Under the pieces are notes generated by a model that was given only the letters and a program-made list of their open reading frames with translations, was not told the DNA's origin and did no database searches. Shown here piece by piece: positions 49,203-56,918 of a stretch of DNA of 64,000 nucleotides (positions are counted from its first letter, which is position 1; each line of letters opens with the position of its first letter). The position numbers were made by a program, and so were the translations under genes. This stretch comes from Pseudomonas chlororaphis (lineage in GTDB: Bacteria; Pseudomonadota; Gammaproteobacteria; Pseudomonadales; Pseudomonadaceae). The DNA lies in NCBI RefSeq assembly GCF_003731765.1, contig NZ_MOAL01000003.1, positions 310,001 to 374,000 on the forward strand, read 5' to 3'.

Positions 49203-49258
49203 CGTCGCGGGCCGGCCGCTCCTACAAGGCGTTGTGTAGGAGCGGCTGGCCCGCGATC
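49203..49258. repeat. Inverted repeat pair of the CGCGGGCC-GGAGCG family
   Basis: CGCGGGCCGGCCGCTCCTAC (49206-49225) faces TAGGAGCGGCTGGCCCGCG (49237-49255); reverse complements differ at one base. It belongs to a second REP class distinct from the GGAGCCGGC class elsewhere in the window, and lies between the SPOR gene and hslV. Confidence 0.85.
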
Positions 49259-49276
49259 AACCGCGCGGCGTTGGGC

Positions 49277-49984
49277 TCAGCGGCTTTGACGCTGTTGTAA
49301 CAACAGATTGCTGAAGCCGGCGCCTGACAGTTGCTTCTGGGCCACGGTCAGCTGTTCGCGGTTGCTGAACGGACCGACCAATACCCGGTACCAGGTTTCG
49401 TCTTTCACCGTGCCGGATTCCACCGACACCGATTGCCCCAGCAGAATGATCTGCGCTCTTACCTTGTCGGCATCGGCTTCCTTGCGGAACGAGCCGGCCT
49501 GGAGGAAGAACTTGGTCACCGGTGCCGCCTTGGCCACGGGGGGCGCTGGCGGCGGCGTGATGCCAGCCAGGGCTGCCTGGGCCCGGGCTGTGTCGATCTT
49601 CGCCGCTTCGGCTGGGGTCACGGGCGTGGTGGGAACGGCAGGCACCTGGGGCGTCGGCAGGGTTTTTTCCGGCACGGCTTCCGGCGGCACGATGACCTCC
49701 GATTCCGGCAGCAAGGTGTAGAAGTCGTACTTGGGCTTCACTGGTTGCTGTGGGCTCGGCGGGGTCTTGTTGGCCTCGGCGATCTTGCTGGCTTTCTGCT
49801 GCTCGATCTTCTCGCGCTTGACGCTGTCGCTGCCTTTGCCTGGCTCCAGCTTCATCAGGAACACGATAAAGGCGCCGACGGTCAGGCCGATGGCGAGCCA
49901 CAGCCAACCCGGAATCGGTTGTTTGGCTGGGGCTTGGTACCGGCTGGCGCCACGCTTGGGTGCAGGTTTTTTCTTGGCAGCCAA
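49277..49984 (-). CDS. SPOR domain membrane protein (FtsN-like)
   Basis: A 235-residue protein with a basic cytoplasmic start (KKKPAPKRGASRYQAP), one transmembrane helix (WLWLAIGLTVGAFIVFLM, about 26-45), a proline- and alanine-rich periplasmic linker, and a C-terminal SPOR domain (about 160-235; KFFLQAGSFRKEADADKVRAQ, VLVGPFSNREQLTVAQ) that binds denuded septal peptidoglycan. The arrangement is that of FtsN, though it may be a paralogue. It follows argS by 1 base, so the two are one transcript. Confidence 0.88.
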   Translation of the reverse strand: MAAKKKPAPKRGASRYQAPAKQPIPGWLWLAIGLTVGAFIVFLMKLEPGKGSDSVKREKIEQQKASKIAEANKTPPSPQQPVKPKYDFYTLLPESEVIVPPEAVPEKTLPTPQVPAVPTTPVTPAEAAKIDTARAQAALAGITPPPAPPVAKAAPVTKFFLQAGSFRKEADADKVRAQIILLGQSVSVESGTVKDETWYRVLVGPFSNREQLTVAQKQLSGAGFSNLLLQQRQSR

Positions 49985-49985
49985 C

Positions 49986-51722
49986 TTACATGCGCTCCAG
50001 AGTTTCCAGGCCCAAGAGTTCCAGGCCTTGCTTGAGGGTGCGACCGGTCAGGGCCGCCAGGCGCAAGCGGCTCTGCATCTGGGCCGGAGTGTCGGCACTG
50101 ATGATCGGGCAGTTTTCGTAGAAGCTGGAGAATAGCCCGGCCACGTCGTACAGGTAGGTGCAGAGGATGTGCGGTGTGCCCTTGTCGGCCACGCTGTTGA
50201 GCACTTCGCCGAACTGCGCCAGCTTGGTGGCCAGTTCCTGTTCGTGGGCCGCTTCGAGCACGATCTGCCCTTCGACTTCGCTGAAGTCCTTACCCAGTTT
50301 GCGGAACACACTGGCCACCCGGGTGTAGGCGTAGAGCAGGTACGGCGCAGTGTTGCCGTCGAAGTTCAGCATCAGGTCGAAGTTGAAGCTGTAGTCGCTG
50401 GTGCGGTGCTTGGACAGGTCGGCGTACTTGACCGCGCCGATCCCTACCGCGTGGGCGATGGCGCGCAGTTCGGTTTCGGCCACGTCCGGGTTCTTGTCCT
50501 TGACCAGGGTATAGGCGCGTTCGCGGGCTTCGGTCAGCAGGTCGATCAGCTTCACGGTGCCGCCGTCGCGGGTCTTGAACGGACGGCCGTCGGCGCCATT
50601 CATAGTGCCGAAACCCATGTGCTCCATTTCCATCGGATGGGTCACGAAGCCGGCCTGGCGAGCCACGGCGAACACTTGCTGGAAGTGCAGGGCCTGGCGC
50701 TGGTCGACGAAGTACAGGGCGCGATCGGCCTTGAGCACGTTGCTGCGGTAGCGCACGGCAGCGAGGTCGGTGGTGGCGTACAGATAGCCACCGTCCGCCT
50801 TGACGATGATCACCGGCAGCGGCTCGCCTTCAGCGTTCTTGAACTCGTCGAGGAATACGCATTGGGCGCCGTTGCTTTCCACCAGCATGCCCTTGGCCTT
50901 GAGGTCGTTGACCACATTGATCAGGTCGTCGTTGTAGGCGCTTTCGCCCATCACGTCGGCCATGGTCAGCTTGACGTTCAGCAGCTCGTAGATTTTCTGG
51001 CAGTGGGACAGCGAGATGTCCTTGAACTTGGTCCACAGCGCCAGGCAATCCGGGTCGCCGGCTTGCAGCTTGACCACCAGGCCGCGGGCGCGATCGGCGA
51101 ACTCTTCGGATTCGTCGAAGCGTTGCTTGGCGGCACGGTAAAAGTTCTCCAGGTCCGAGAGTTCTTCGCTGGTGATGGGGTTTTCCTGCAGGTAGGCCAT
51201 CAGCATGCCGAACTGCGTGCCCCAGTCGCCCACGTGGTTCTGGCGGATCACGGTGTCGCCGAGAAACTCCAGGACCCGCGCCACGCCGTCACCGATGATG
51301 GTCGAGCGCAGGTGGCCAACGTGCATTTCCTTGGCCAGGTTGGGGGCCGACAGGTCGACCACGGTGCGTTGGGCCGGGCCGGACTTGCGCACGCCGATAT
51401 GGGCGTCGGCCAGGGCGGCGTCCAGGCGGCTGGCCAGGGCCTGGGTGTTCTGGAAGAAGTTGATAAAACCCGGGCCGGCGATTTCCGCCTTGGTCACGTT
51501 GTCGTCAGCGGGCAGGGCGGCGATGATTTTTTCGGCCAGGTCCCGTGGCTTCATGCCGGCAGGCTTGGCCAGCATCATGGCGATGTTGCTGGCGAAGTCG
51601 CCGTGGGTCTTGTCGCGGGTGTTTTCTACCTGGATCGCCGGCGTCAGGCCTTCTGGCAACACACCTTCGGTGACGAGTTGGGTGATGGCTTGCTGGATGA
51701 GCTGGCGAATGGTGTCTTTCAT
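49986..51722 (-). CDS. argS: Arginyl-tRNA synthetase
   Basis: Charges tRNA-Arg. The 578-residue class I enzyme has the HIGH motif as HVGH in [18 protein letters not shown] (near residue 130), the N-terminal additive domain and the C-terminal anticodon domain ending [12 protein letters not shown]. As in most ArgRS, no clear KMSK is seen. It sits between priA and the SPOR gene on the same strand, an order shared with P. aeruginosa as I remember it. Confidence 0.98.
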   Translation of the reverse strand: MKDTIRQLIQQAITQLVTEGVLPEGLTPAIQVENTRDKTHGDFASNIAMMLAKPAGMKPRDLAEKIIAALPADDNVTKAEIAGPGFINFFQNTQALASRLDAALADAHIGVRKSGPAQRTVVDLSAPNLAKEMHVGHLRSTIIGDGVARVLEFLGDTVIRQNHVGDWGTQFGMLMAYLQENPITSEELSDLENFYRAAKQRFDESEEFADRARGLVVKLQAGDPDCLALWTKFKDISLSHCQKIYELLNVKLTMADVMGESAYNDDLINVVNDLKAKGMLVESNGAQCVFLDEFKNAEGEPLPVIIVKADGGYLYATTDLAAVRYRSNVLKADRALYFVDQRQALHFQQVFAVARQAGFVTHPMEMEHMGFGTMNGADGRPFKTRDGGTVKLIDLLTEARERAYTLVKDKNPDVAETELRAIAHAVGIGAVKYADLSKHRTSDYSFNFDLMLNFDGNTAPYLLYAYTRVASVFRKLGKDFSEVEGQIVLEAAHEQELATKLAQFGEVLNSVADKGTPHILCTYLYDVAGLFSSFYENCPIISADTPAQMQSRLRLAALTGRTLKQGLELLGLETLERM

Positions 51723-51887
51723 GGTCTTCTCTTTCGACCGCAGGCGCGGCGGCGCTTCGATGCGCAGGTGGAAAAACTGGGCATTATCCGTTGCCGGAAC
51801 GGGCTTGCCAACCTTGGCGGGCCGCTTATGGATATGCGGTGGCTATTCGATCATCTTCGTGGGCTGGCCCGGGAAGCACCCAGGCAA

Positions 51888-54107
51888 TCAATACAAATCC
51901 ACTGGGTCCACATCCAGCGACCAGCGCACCTGGCGCCCGCTGGGCATCTGTTCCAGCACCAACAGCCAGTTGCTCAGCAGCCTGTGCAGGGGCGCCCGGG
52001 CATTGGCTTGCAGCAACAATTGAGCGCGATAGCGCCCGGCGCGACGCTCCATCGGTGCGGGCACCGGCCCCAGCAATTCGATGCCGCCCAGGTTTTGCTC
52101 GGTCAATAACCGCTCGGCTTCACTGTAGGCTTCATCGAGAAAGGCCTCGGCCTGGCCCGGCTTGTGGGCTTCAGCCCGCAGCAGTGCCAAATGGGCAAAG
52201 GGCGGCAGGCCCGCAGCGCGTCGCTCGCTCAGGGCTTGCTCGGCAAAGGCGAAATAACCCTGTTCGGTGAGTTGCACCAGCAGCGGGTGGTCGGCCAGGT
52301 GGGTCTGGATGATTACTTTGCCCGGCTCTTCCGCGCGCCCGGCGCGGCCGGCCACCTGGACGATCAGTTGGGCCATGCGCTCGCTGGCGCGGAAGTCGCC
52401 GGAGAACAGGCCGCCGTCGGCATCCAGGATCGACACCAGGGTGACCCGGGGGAAGTGATGACCTTTGGCGAGCATCTGGGTGCCGACCAGGATGCACGGC
52501 TGGCCTTTCTGGATGGTAGCGAACAGCTGGTTCATCGCGTCCTTGCGCGATGTGCTGTCGCGGTCGACCCGCAGTACCGGGTAGTCGGGAAACAGGATGC
52601 CCAGGCGCTCTTCGGCGCGTTCGGTGCCGGCCCCCACGGGGCGCAGGTCGACCTTGCCGCATTGCGGGCAGTGCCGAGGCACGCGCTCCACGTGGCCGCA
52701 GTGGTGGCAACGCAGTTCGCCGGAGCGCTGGTGCACGGTCATGCGGGCGTCGCAGCGGTTGCACTCGGACATCCAGCCACAGTCATGGCACAGCAGGGTC
52801 GGGGCAAAGCCGCGGCGATTGAGAAACACCAGGACCTGTTGCCCGGCGGCCAGGGTCTGGCCGATGGCTTGCTGCATCGGGCCGGAGATGCCGCTGTCCA
52901 GGGGCCGGCTTTTGACGTCCAGGCGCAGGAATCGCGGCTGCTTGGCGCCGCCGGCCCGTTCGTTCAGGCGCAGCAGGCCGTAACGGCCGGTGTAAGCGTT
53001 GTGCAGGCTTTCCAGGGACGGCGTGGCCGAGCCGAGGACGATGGGGATGTTCTCCTGGCGCGCCCGCACCAGGGCCAGGTCGCGTGCGTGGTAGCGCAGG
53101 CCTTCCTGCTGTTTATAAGAGCCGTCGTGTTCTTCATCGATGATGATCAGCCCGGGATTCTTCATCGGCGTGAACAGCGCCGAGCGGGTGCCGATAATGA
53201 TATCGGCCTCGCCGTCCCGGGCTGCCAACCAGGCGTCGAGACGCTCCCGATCATTGACCGCCGAATGCACCAGGGCGATGCGTGCGTTGAAGCGCTGCTC
53301 GAAGCGGGCCAGGGTTTGCGGGCCGAGGTTGATCTCGGGGATCAGCACCAGGGCCTGCTTGCCGGCTTCGAGGGTTTCGCGGATCAGTTGCAGATACACC
53401 TCGGTCTTGCCGCTGCCGGTGACCCCGGCCAGGAGGAAGGCGTGGTAGCTGTCGAAGCCCGAGCGGATGGCCTCGTACGCTGCGCGTTGTTCGCTGTTGA
53501 GAGGCAGTTCCGGTTGCGCCAGCCAATGCTCGTGGCGCCCGCTTGGGGCGTGGCGGCGAATTTCCACTTGCACCAGGTCTTTGGCCAGCAACAGGTCGAG
53601 GCTGTCTTTGCTTAGCATCAGCTTACTCAGCAACTGGTGAGCCACGCCGTGGGGGTGCTGGGCCAGGGTCGCCAGGGCTTCCCGTTGCCGAGGCGCGCGG
53701 GCGATACGTGGGTCGTCGAGCTTGGCGCCCGGCGTCACCGACCAGAAGCGTTCCTGGCGGGCTTCGGCCAACTCGCCTTGGCGCAGCAGCACGGGCAATG
53801 CCCAGCTCAGGGTGTCGCCGAGGCTGTGCTGGTAATACTGGGACGTCCACAGGCACAGCTTGAACAGCGCGGGCGGCAGGGGCGGCGTGGCATCTAGCAG
53901 GGCCAGGGCCGGCTTGAGCTTTTCCGCCGGGACTTCGCTGTGGTCGGCAACCTCCACCAGAATGCCGATCATCTCGCGGCGGCCGAAAGGCACGCGCAGG
54001 CGCATCCCTGGGTGCAACTGGGCGCGCAAGACCCCAACTGGAGCGCGGTAGTCGAACAGGCGACGCAGAGGCGAGGGCAGGGCGAGGCGCAGAATGGCGT
54101 CGGGCAC
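51888..54107 (-). CDS. priA: Primosomal replication helicase PriA
   Basis: Restarts stalled replication forks. I start at the GTG at 54107 (MPDAILRLALPSPLRRLFDY), giving 739 residues, the family length; the frame runs open to 54419 without similarity. The order is a 3' DNA-binding domain, helicase core with Walker A GVTGSGKTE and DEEH box IIDEEHDGSYKQQ, and a zinc site made of four Cys pairs (CHDCGWMSECNRCD, CHHCGHVERVPRHCPQCG). It is divergent from rpmE. Confidence 0.96.
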   Translation of the reverse strand: MPDAILRLALPSPLRRLFDYRAPVGVLRAQLHPGMRLRVPFGRREMIGILVEVADHSEVPAEKLKPALALLDATPPLPPALFKLCLWTSQYYQHSLGDTLSWALPVLLRQGELAEARQERFWSVTPGAKLDDPRIARAPRQREALATLAQHPHGVAHQLLSKLMLSKDSLDLLLAKDLVQVEIRRHAPSGRHEHWLAQPELPLNSEQRAAYEAIRSGFDSYHAFLLAGVTGSGKTEVYLQLIRETLEAGKQALVLIPEINLGPQTLARFEQRFNARIALVHSAVNDRERLDAWLAARDGEADIIIGTRSALFTPMKNPGLIIIDEEHDGSYKQQEGLRYHARDLALVRARQENIPIVLGSATPSLESLHNAYTGRYGLLRLNERAGGAKQPRFLRLDVKSRPLDSGISGPMQQAIGQTLAAGQQVLVFLNRRGFAPTLLCHDCGWMSECNRCDARMTVHQRSGELRCHHCGHVERVPRHCPQCGKVDLRPVGAGTERAEERLGILFPDYPVLRVDRDSTSRKDAMNQLFATIQKGQPCILVGTQMLAKGHHFPRVTLVSILDADGGLFSGDFRASERMAQLIVQVAGRAGRAEEPGKVIIQTHLADHPLLVQLTEQGYFAFAEQALSERRAAGLPPFAHLALLRAEAHKPGQAEAFLDEAYSEAERLLTEQNLGGIELLGPVPAPMERRAGRYRAQLLLQANARAPLHRLLSNWLLVLEQMPSGRQVRWSLDVDPVDLY

Positions 54108-54178
54108 GCGGGGAAATCTCAATGAACAGGCGGTAAAGAAGGCCCGGAGCCTAGCAGACGGTCGGTGTAAGGGACAGC

Positions 54179-54206
54179 TTGCGTGATTGACACGGTCTGG
54201 TAGAAT
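54179..54206 (+). promoter_or_regulatory. Extended -10 promoter of rpmE
   Basis: TTGCGT and TAGAAT are 16 bases apart, and TGG before TAGAAT supplies the extended -10 TGn element. The start codon of rpmE is 69 bases past the -10. Confidence 0.6.
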
Positions 54207-54275
54207 TCGCGCCCTAATTCGTGCGGTATTCAACAATAGTGTTGGGTGGCGGCACGCTAGCCTGAGGAAGACACC

Positions 54276-54497
54276 ATGAAAGCCGATATCCATCCAGTAT
54301 ACGAAGCCATTACCGCTACTTGCAGCTGCGGTAACGTCATCGAAACTCGCTCCACCCTGGCCAAGCCTCTGAGCCTGGACGTGTGCAACGAGTGCCACCC
54401 GTTCTACACCGGTAAGCAAAAGACCCTGGACGTTGGCGGCCGTGTCGACAAGTTCAAGTCGCGCTTCGGTGCTTTCGGCGCAACGAAAAAGGCCTAA
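54276..54497 (+). CDS. rpmE: 50S ribosomal protein L31 (zinc-binding type)
   Basis: A 73-residue ribosomal protein that bridges the subunits. The four zinc ligands are present: Cys16 and Cys18 (CSC) and Cys37 and Cys40 (CNEC), which marks the zinc-containing C+ form; a zinc-free paralogue (ykgM type) is not in this window. The ATG follows TGAGGAAGACACC. Its terminator begins 45 bases after the stop and lies inside the next gene. Confidence 0.98.
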   Translation: MKADIHPVYEAITATCSCGNVIETRSTLAKPLSLDVCNECHPFYTGKQKTLDVGGRVDKFKSRFGAFGATKKA

Positions 54498-54541
54498 GGC
54501 TGATCGTTCTGGAAAGCCGATACAGACTTTCCTCGCTGATC

Positions 54542-54572
54542 AAAAAGGCGTCCCTGGTGGGCGCCTTTTTTG
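54542..54572 (+). terminator. Intrinsic terminator of rpmE, inside the nuclease gene
   Basis: AAAAAGGCG pairs with CGCCTTTTT around TCCCTGGTGGG, followed by T residues. The GTG start of the nuclease (54557) lies in the loop, and the stem encodes part of its signal peptide (VGAFF). Confidence 0.85.
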
Positions 54573-55321
54573 TGTCTGCGATTTGCCTTACAAGGGCCGA
54601 GGCGTTTTGCCCGAAGCCGGGACCGCTGAGTCCGGTGCAGGTGCAGCGGGTGGTGGATGGCGACACCTTGCGCCTCAAGGATGGCCGCAGTGTTCGTTTG
54701 ATCGGCCTGAATGCGCCTGAGCTGGGCAGGCGAGGTGTGCCGGCCGAGCCCTTTGCCGTCGCTGCCCGCCAACGCTTGCAGGCCCTGGTCAAGGCCAGTG
54801 GCGGGCGTGTGGGGTTGCAGTTGGGGCGTGAGCGCCAGGACCGTTATGGGCGGACCCTGGCCCACGTCTATGGGCCGGGCGGCAATAATTTCGCCGCGCA
54901 ATTGCTGGCTGAAGGCCTGGCGTTTCAGATTGCCATAGCACCGAACGTCGAGCTGATGGCTTGCCAGCAACAGGCTGAACATCGCGCACGAGCTGCCGCG
55001 CGGGGGCTCTGGCGTCGTTCGCCGGTGCTGGCAACGCAGCACGTCAAGGCGTCGGGCTTTGCGCTGGTAGGTGGTCGAGTGCGCAAGGTGCAGCGCAATC
55101 GTGGCGGGGTTTGGCTCGAGTTGCCGGGCTCACTTGTCGTGCGTATTGCACCCAATGCGCTGAAGCAGTTCGACGTTGCCACGCTCAAGGGGCTCCAGGG
55201 GCGCAGAATCGAAGTGCGGGGCTGGGTGCGGGAGCGTTTGCCCGGCGCGGGTGGAAAATCGGCCACGTCACGCTGGATGCTGTCGATATCGTCGTCTTCT
55301 ATGCTCAGAATCATCCGATAA
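54557..55321 (+). CDS. Secreted thermonuclease-like protein (SNase domain)
   Basis: A protein of about 254 residues with a signal peptide (GAFFVSAICLTRAEA) and one staphylococcal nuclease domain. Catalytic features are RVVDGDTLRLKDGRSVRLIGLNAPE (Asp, Arg, Glu) and the second Arg in DRYGRTL. Likely cuts DNA or RNA outside the cytoplasm with calcium. The GTG at 54557 lies in the rpmE terminator loop and has no clear ribosome binding site; in-frame codons upstream (KKASL) stay open, so the true start may be earlier. A short extra domain follows (GGRVRKVQRNRGGVWLEL). Confidence 0.82.
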   Translation: MGAFFVSAICLTRAEAFCPKPGPLSPVQVQRVVDGDTLRLKDGRSVRLIGLNAPELGRRGVPAEPFAVAARQRLQALVKASGGRVGLQLGRERQDRYGRTLAHVYGPGGNNFAAQLLAEGLAFQIAIAPNVELMACQQQAEHRARAAARGLWRRSPVLATQHVKASGFALVGGRVRKVQRNRGGVWLELPGSLVVRIAPNALKQFDVATLKGLQGRRIEVRGWVRERLPGAGGKSATSRWMLSISSSSMLRIIR

Positions 55322-55505
55322 ACAAAAAATTGTAGACATTTTTTTGCTGGATTGTGAACAGTTGAGCCCTTGTGTTCCGTGCCTCTTGGCCCAAAGTCTT
55401 ACGCCAGGGCCCTTGACAGGGGTGACTGGTCAGTCTTGTAGGGACTTTGCGACACGCGTATCCTCGGCGGTCCGTCTGTCCAACAGTAAAAAGCGGAATG
55501 CCCAC

Positions 55506-56774
55506 ATGTCTGATTTGAAAACTGCCGCTCTCGAATATCATGCCCATCCTCGTCCAGGAAAGCTGAGTGTCGAGCTCACCAAGGCCACTGCTACCGCGCG
55601 CGATCTGTCGCTGGCCTACAGCCCCGGCGTAGCCGAACCAGTCCGCGAAATCGCCCGCGACCCTGAACTGGCCTACAAATACACCGGCAAAGGCAACCTG
55701 GTTGCAGTCATTTCCGATGGCACCGCGATTCTCGGCCTGGGTAACCTGGGTCCATTGGCTTCCAAGCCAGTCATGGAAGGCAAGGGCGTGCTGTTCAAGC
55801 GCTTCGCCGGCATCGATGTGTTCGACATCGAAGTCGACTCCGAAAGCCCGCAGGCCTTCATCGACACCGTCAAGCGTATCTCCATCACCTTCGGTGGCAT
55901 CAACCTGGAAGACATCAAGGCACCTGAGTGCTTTGAGATCGAACGCGCTCTGATCGAGCAGTGCGACATTCCAGTGTTCCACGATGACCAGCACGGCACC
56001 GCTATCGTGACCGCGGCCGGCATGATCAACGCCCTGGAAATCGCCGGCAAGACTCTGGCTGACGCCAAGATCGTTTGCCTGGGTGCGGGTGCAGCGGCCA
56101 TCTCCTGCATGAAGTTGCTGGTGAGCATGGGTGCCCAGATCGAAAACATCTTCATGGTTGACCGTACCGGCGTGATCCACTCCGATCGTGACGACCTGAA
56201 CCAGTACAAAGCCGTCTTCGCTCACGCGACTGACAAGCGCACCCTGGCTGACGCCCTGCAAGGCGCTGACGTATTCGTCGGCTTGTCCGGCCCGAACCTG
56301 CTGAGCGCTGAAGGCCTGAAGTCCATGGCGCCAAACCCGATCGTGTTCGCGTGCTCGAACCCTGATCCGGAAATCTCGCCAGAGCTGGCTCACGCCACTC
56401 GTGATGACGTGATCATGGCGACCGGTCGTTCCGACTACCCGAACCAGGTCAACAACGTACTGGGCTTCCCGTTCATCTTCCGTGGTGCCCTGGACGTTCG
56501 CGCCAAGCGCATCAACGAAGAAATGAAGATCGCCGCGGCCAACGCCCTGCGTGAACTGGCCAAACTGCCAGTGCCTCAGGAAGTGTGCGACGCCTACGGC
56601 GGCATCAAGCTGGAATTCGGTCGTGAGTACATCATCCCGAAGCCAATGGACAAGCGCCTGATCACCCTGATCTCCGATGCCGTGGCCAAAGCCGCCATCG
56701 AGACTGGCGTGGCTACCCTGCCGTATCCGAAGAACTACCCACTGAAAGATGTGGATGACGTGTTTAACGGTTAA
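55506..56774 (+). CDS. maeB: NADP-dependent malic enzyme, short form
   Basis: Oxidatively decarboxylates malate to pyruvate, supplying NADPH. The 422-residue protein has the malic N-terminal domain ([29 protein letters not shown]) and the NAD(P) domain ([16 protein letters not shown]). It ends after the malic part and lacks the phosphotransacetylase-like C-terminal domain of long MaeB proteins. A possible promoter, TTGTAG-N17-TATCCT, starts at about 55437. NADPH from this step could feed PHA synthesis. Confidence 0.95.
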   Translation: MSDLKTAALEYHAHPRPGKLSVELTKATATARDLSLAYSPGVAEPVREIARDPELAYKYTGKGNLVAVISDGTAILGLGNLGPLASKPVMEGKGVLFKRFAGIDVFDIEVDSESPQAFIDTVKRISITFGGINLEDIKAPECFEIERALIEQCDIPVFHDDQHGTAIVTAAGMINALEIAGKTLADAKIVCLGAGAAAISCMKLLVSMGAQIENIFMVDRTGVIHSDRDDLNQYKAVFAHATDKRTLADALQGADVFVGLSGPNLLSAEGLKSMAPNPIVFACSNPDPEISPELAHATRDDVIMATGRSDYPNQVNNVLGFPFIFRGALDVRAKRINEEMKIAAANALRELAKLPVPQEVCDAYGGIKLEFGREYIIPKPMDKRLITLISDAVAKAAIETGVATLPYPKNYPLKDVDDVFNG

Positions 56775-56782
56775 TAGCAGCC

Positions 56783-56820
56783 CATAAAAAAACCCGGCCT
56801 TTGAGCCGGGTTTTTTTATG
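56783..56820. terminator. Bidirectional terminator between maeB and ponA
   Basis: CATAAAAAAACCCGGC pairs with GCCGGGTTTTTTTATG around CTTTGA, symmetrical on both strands and placed between convergent genes. Confidence 0.95.
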
Positions 56821-56865
56821 GGGGCGTTTCAAGTGGCAAGCTACTAGCTGCAAGTGAGGGCGTTT

Positions 56866-56907
56866 TACCGCTTACCGCTTACCGCTTATCGCTTGAAGCT
56901 TACCGCT
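56866..56907. repeat. Heptamer tandem repeat between maeB and ponA
   Basis: Six units in exact 7-base register: TACCGCT three times, then TATCGCT, TGAAGCT and TACCGCT. It lies 12 bases past the ponA stop. Short tandem arrays of this kind can vary in copy number between strains. Confidence 0.85.
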
Positions 56908-56918
56908 GCTCCTCGCCC

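Noticed and set aside
54188..54206. TTGACA as the -35 of rpmE
   Set aside because: TTGACA is only 8 bases before TAGAAT, too close for a -35/-10 pair; the extended -10 with TTGCGT at 16 bases fits better.
51888..54419. Longer priA frame starting at 54419
   Set aside because: The extra 104 residues show no similarity to PriA and run into the rpmE control region and gene on the other strand; the GTG at 54107 gives the family start.
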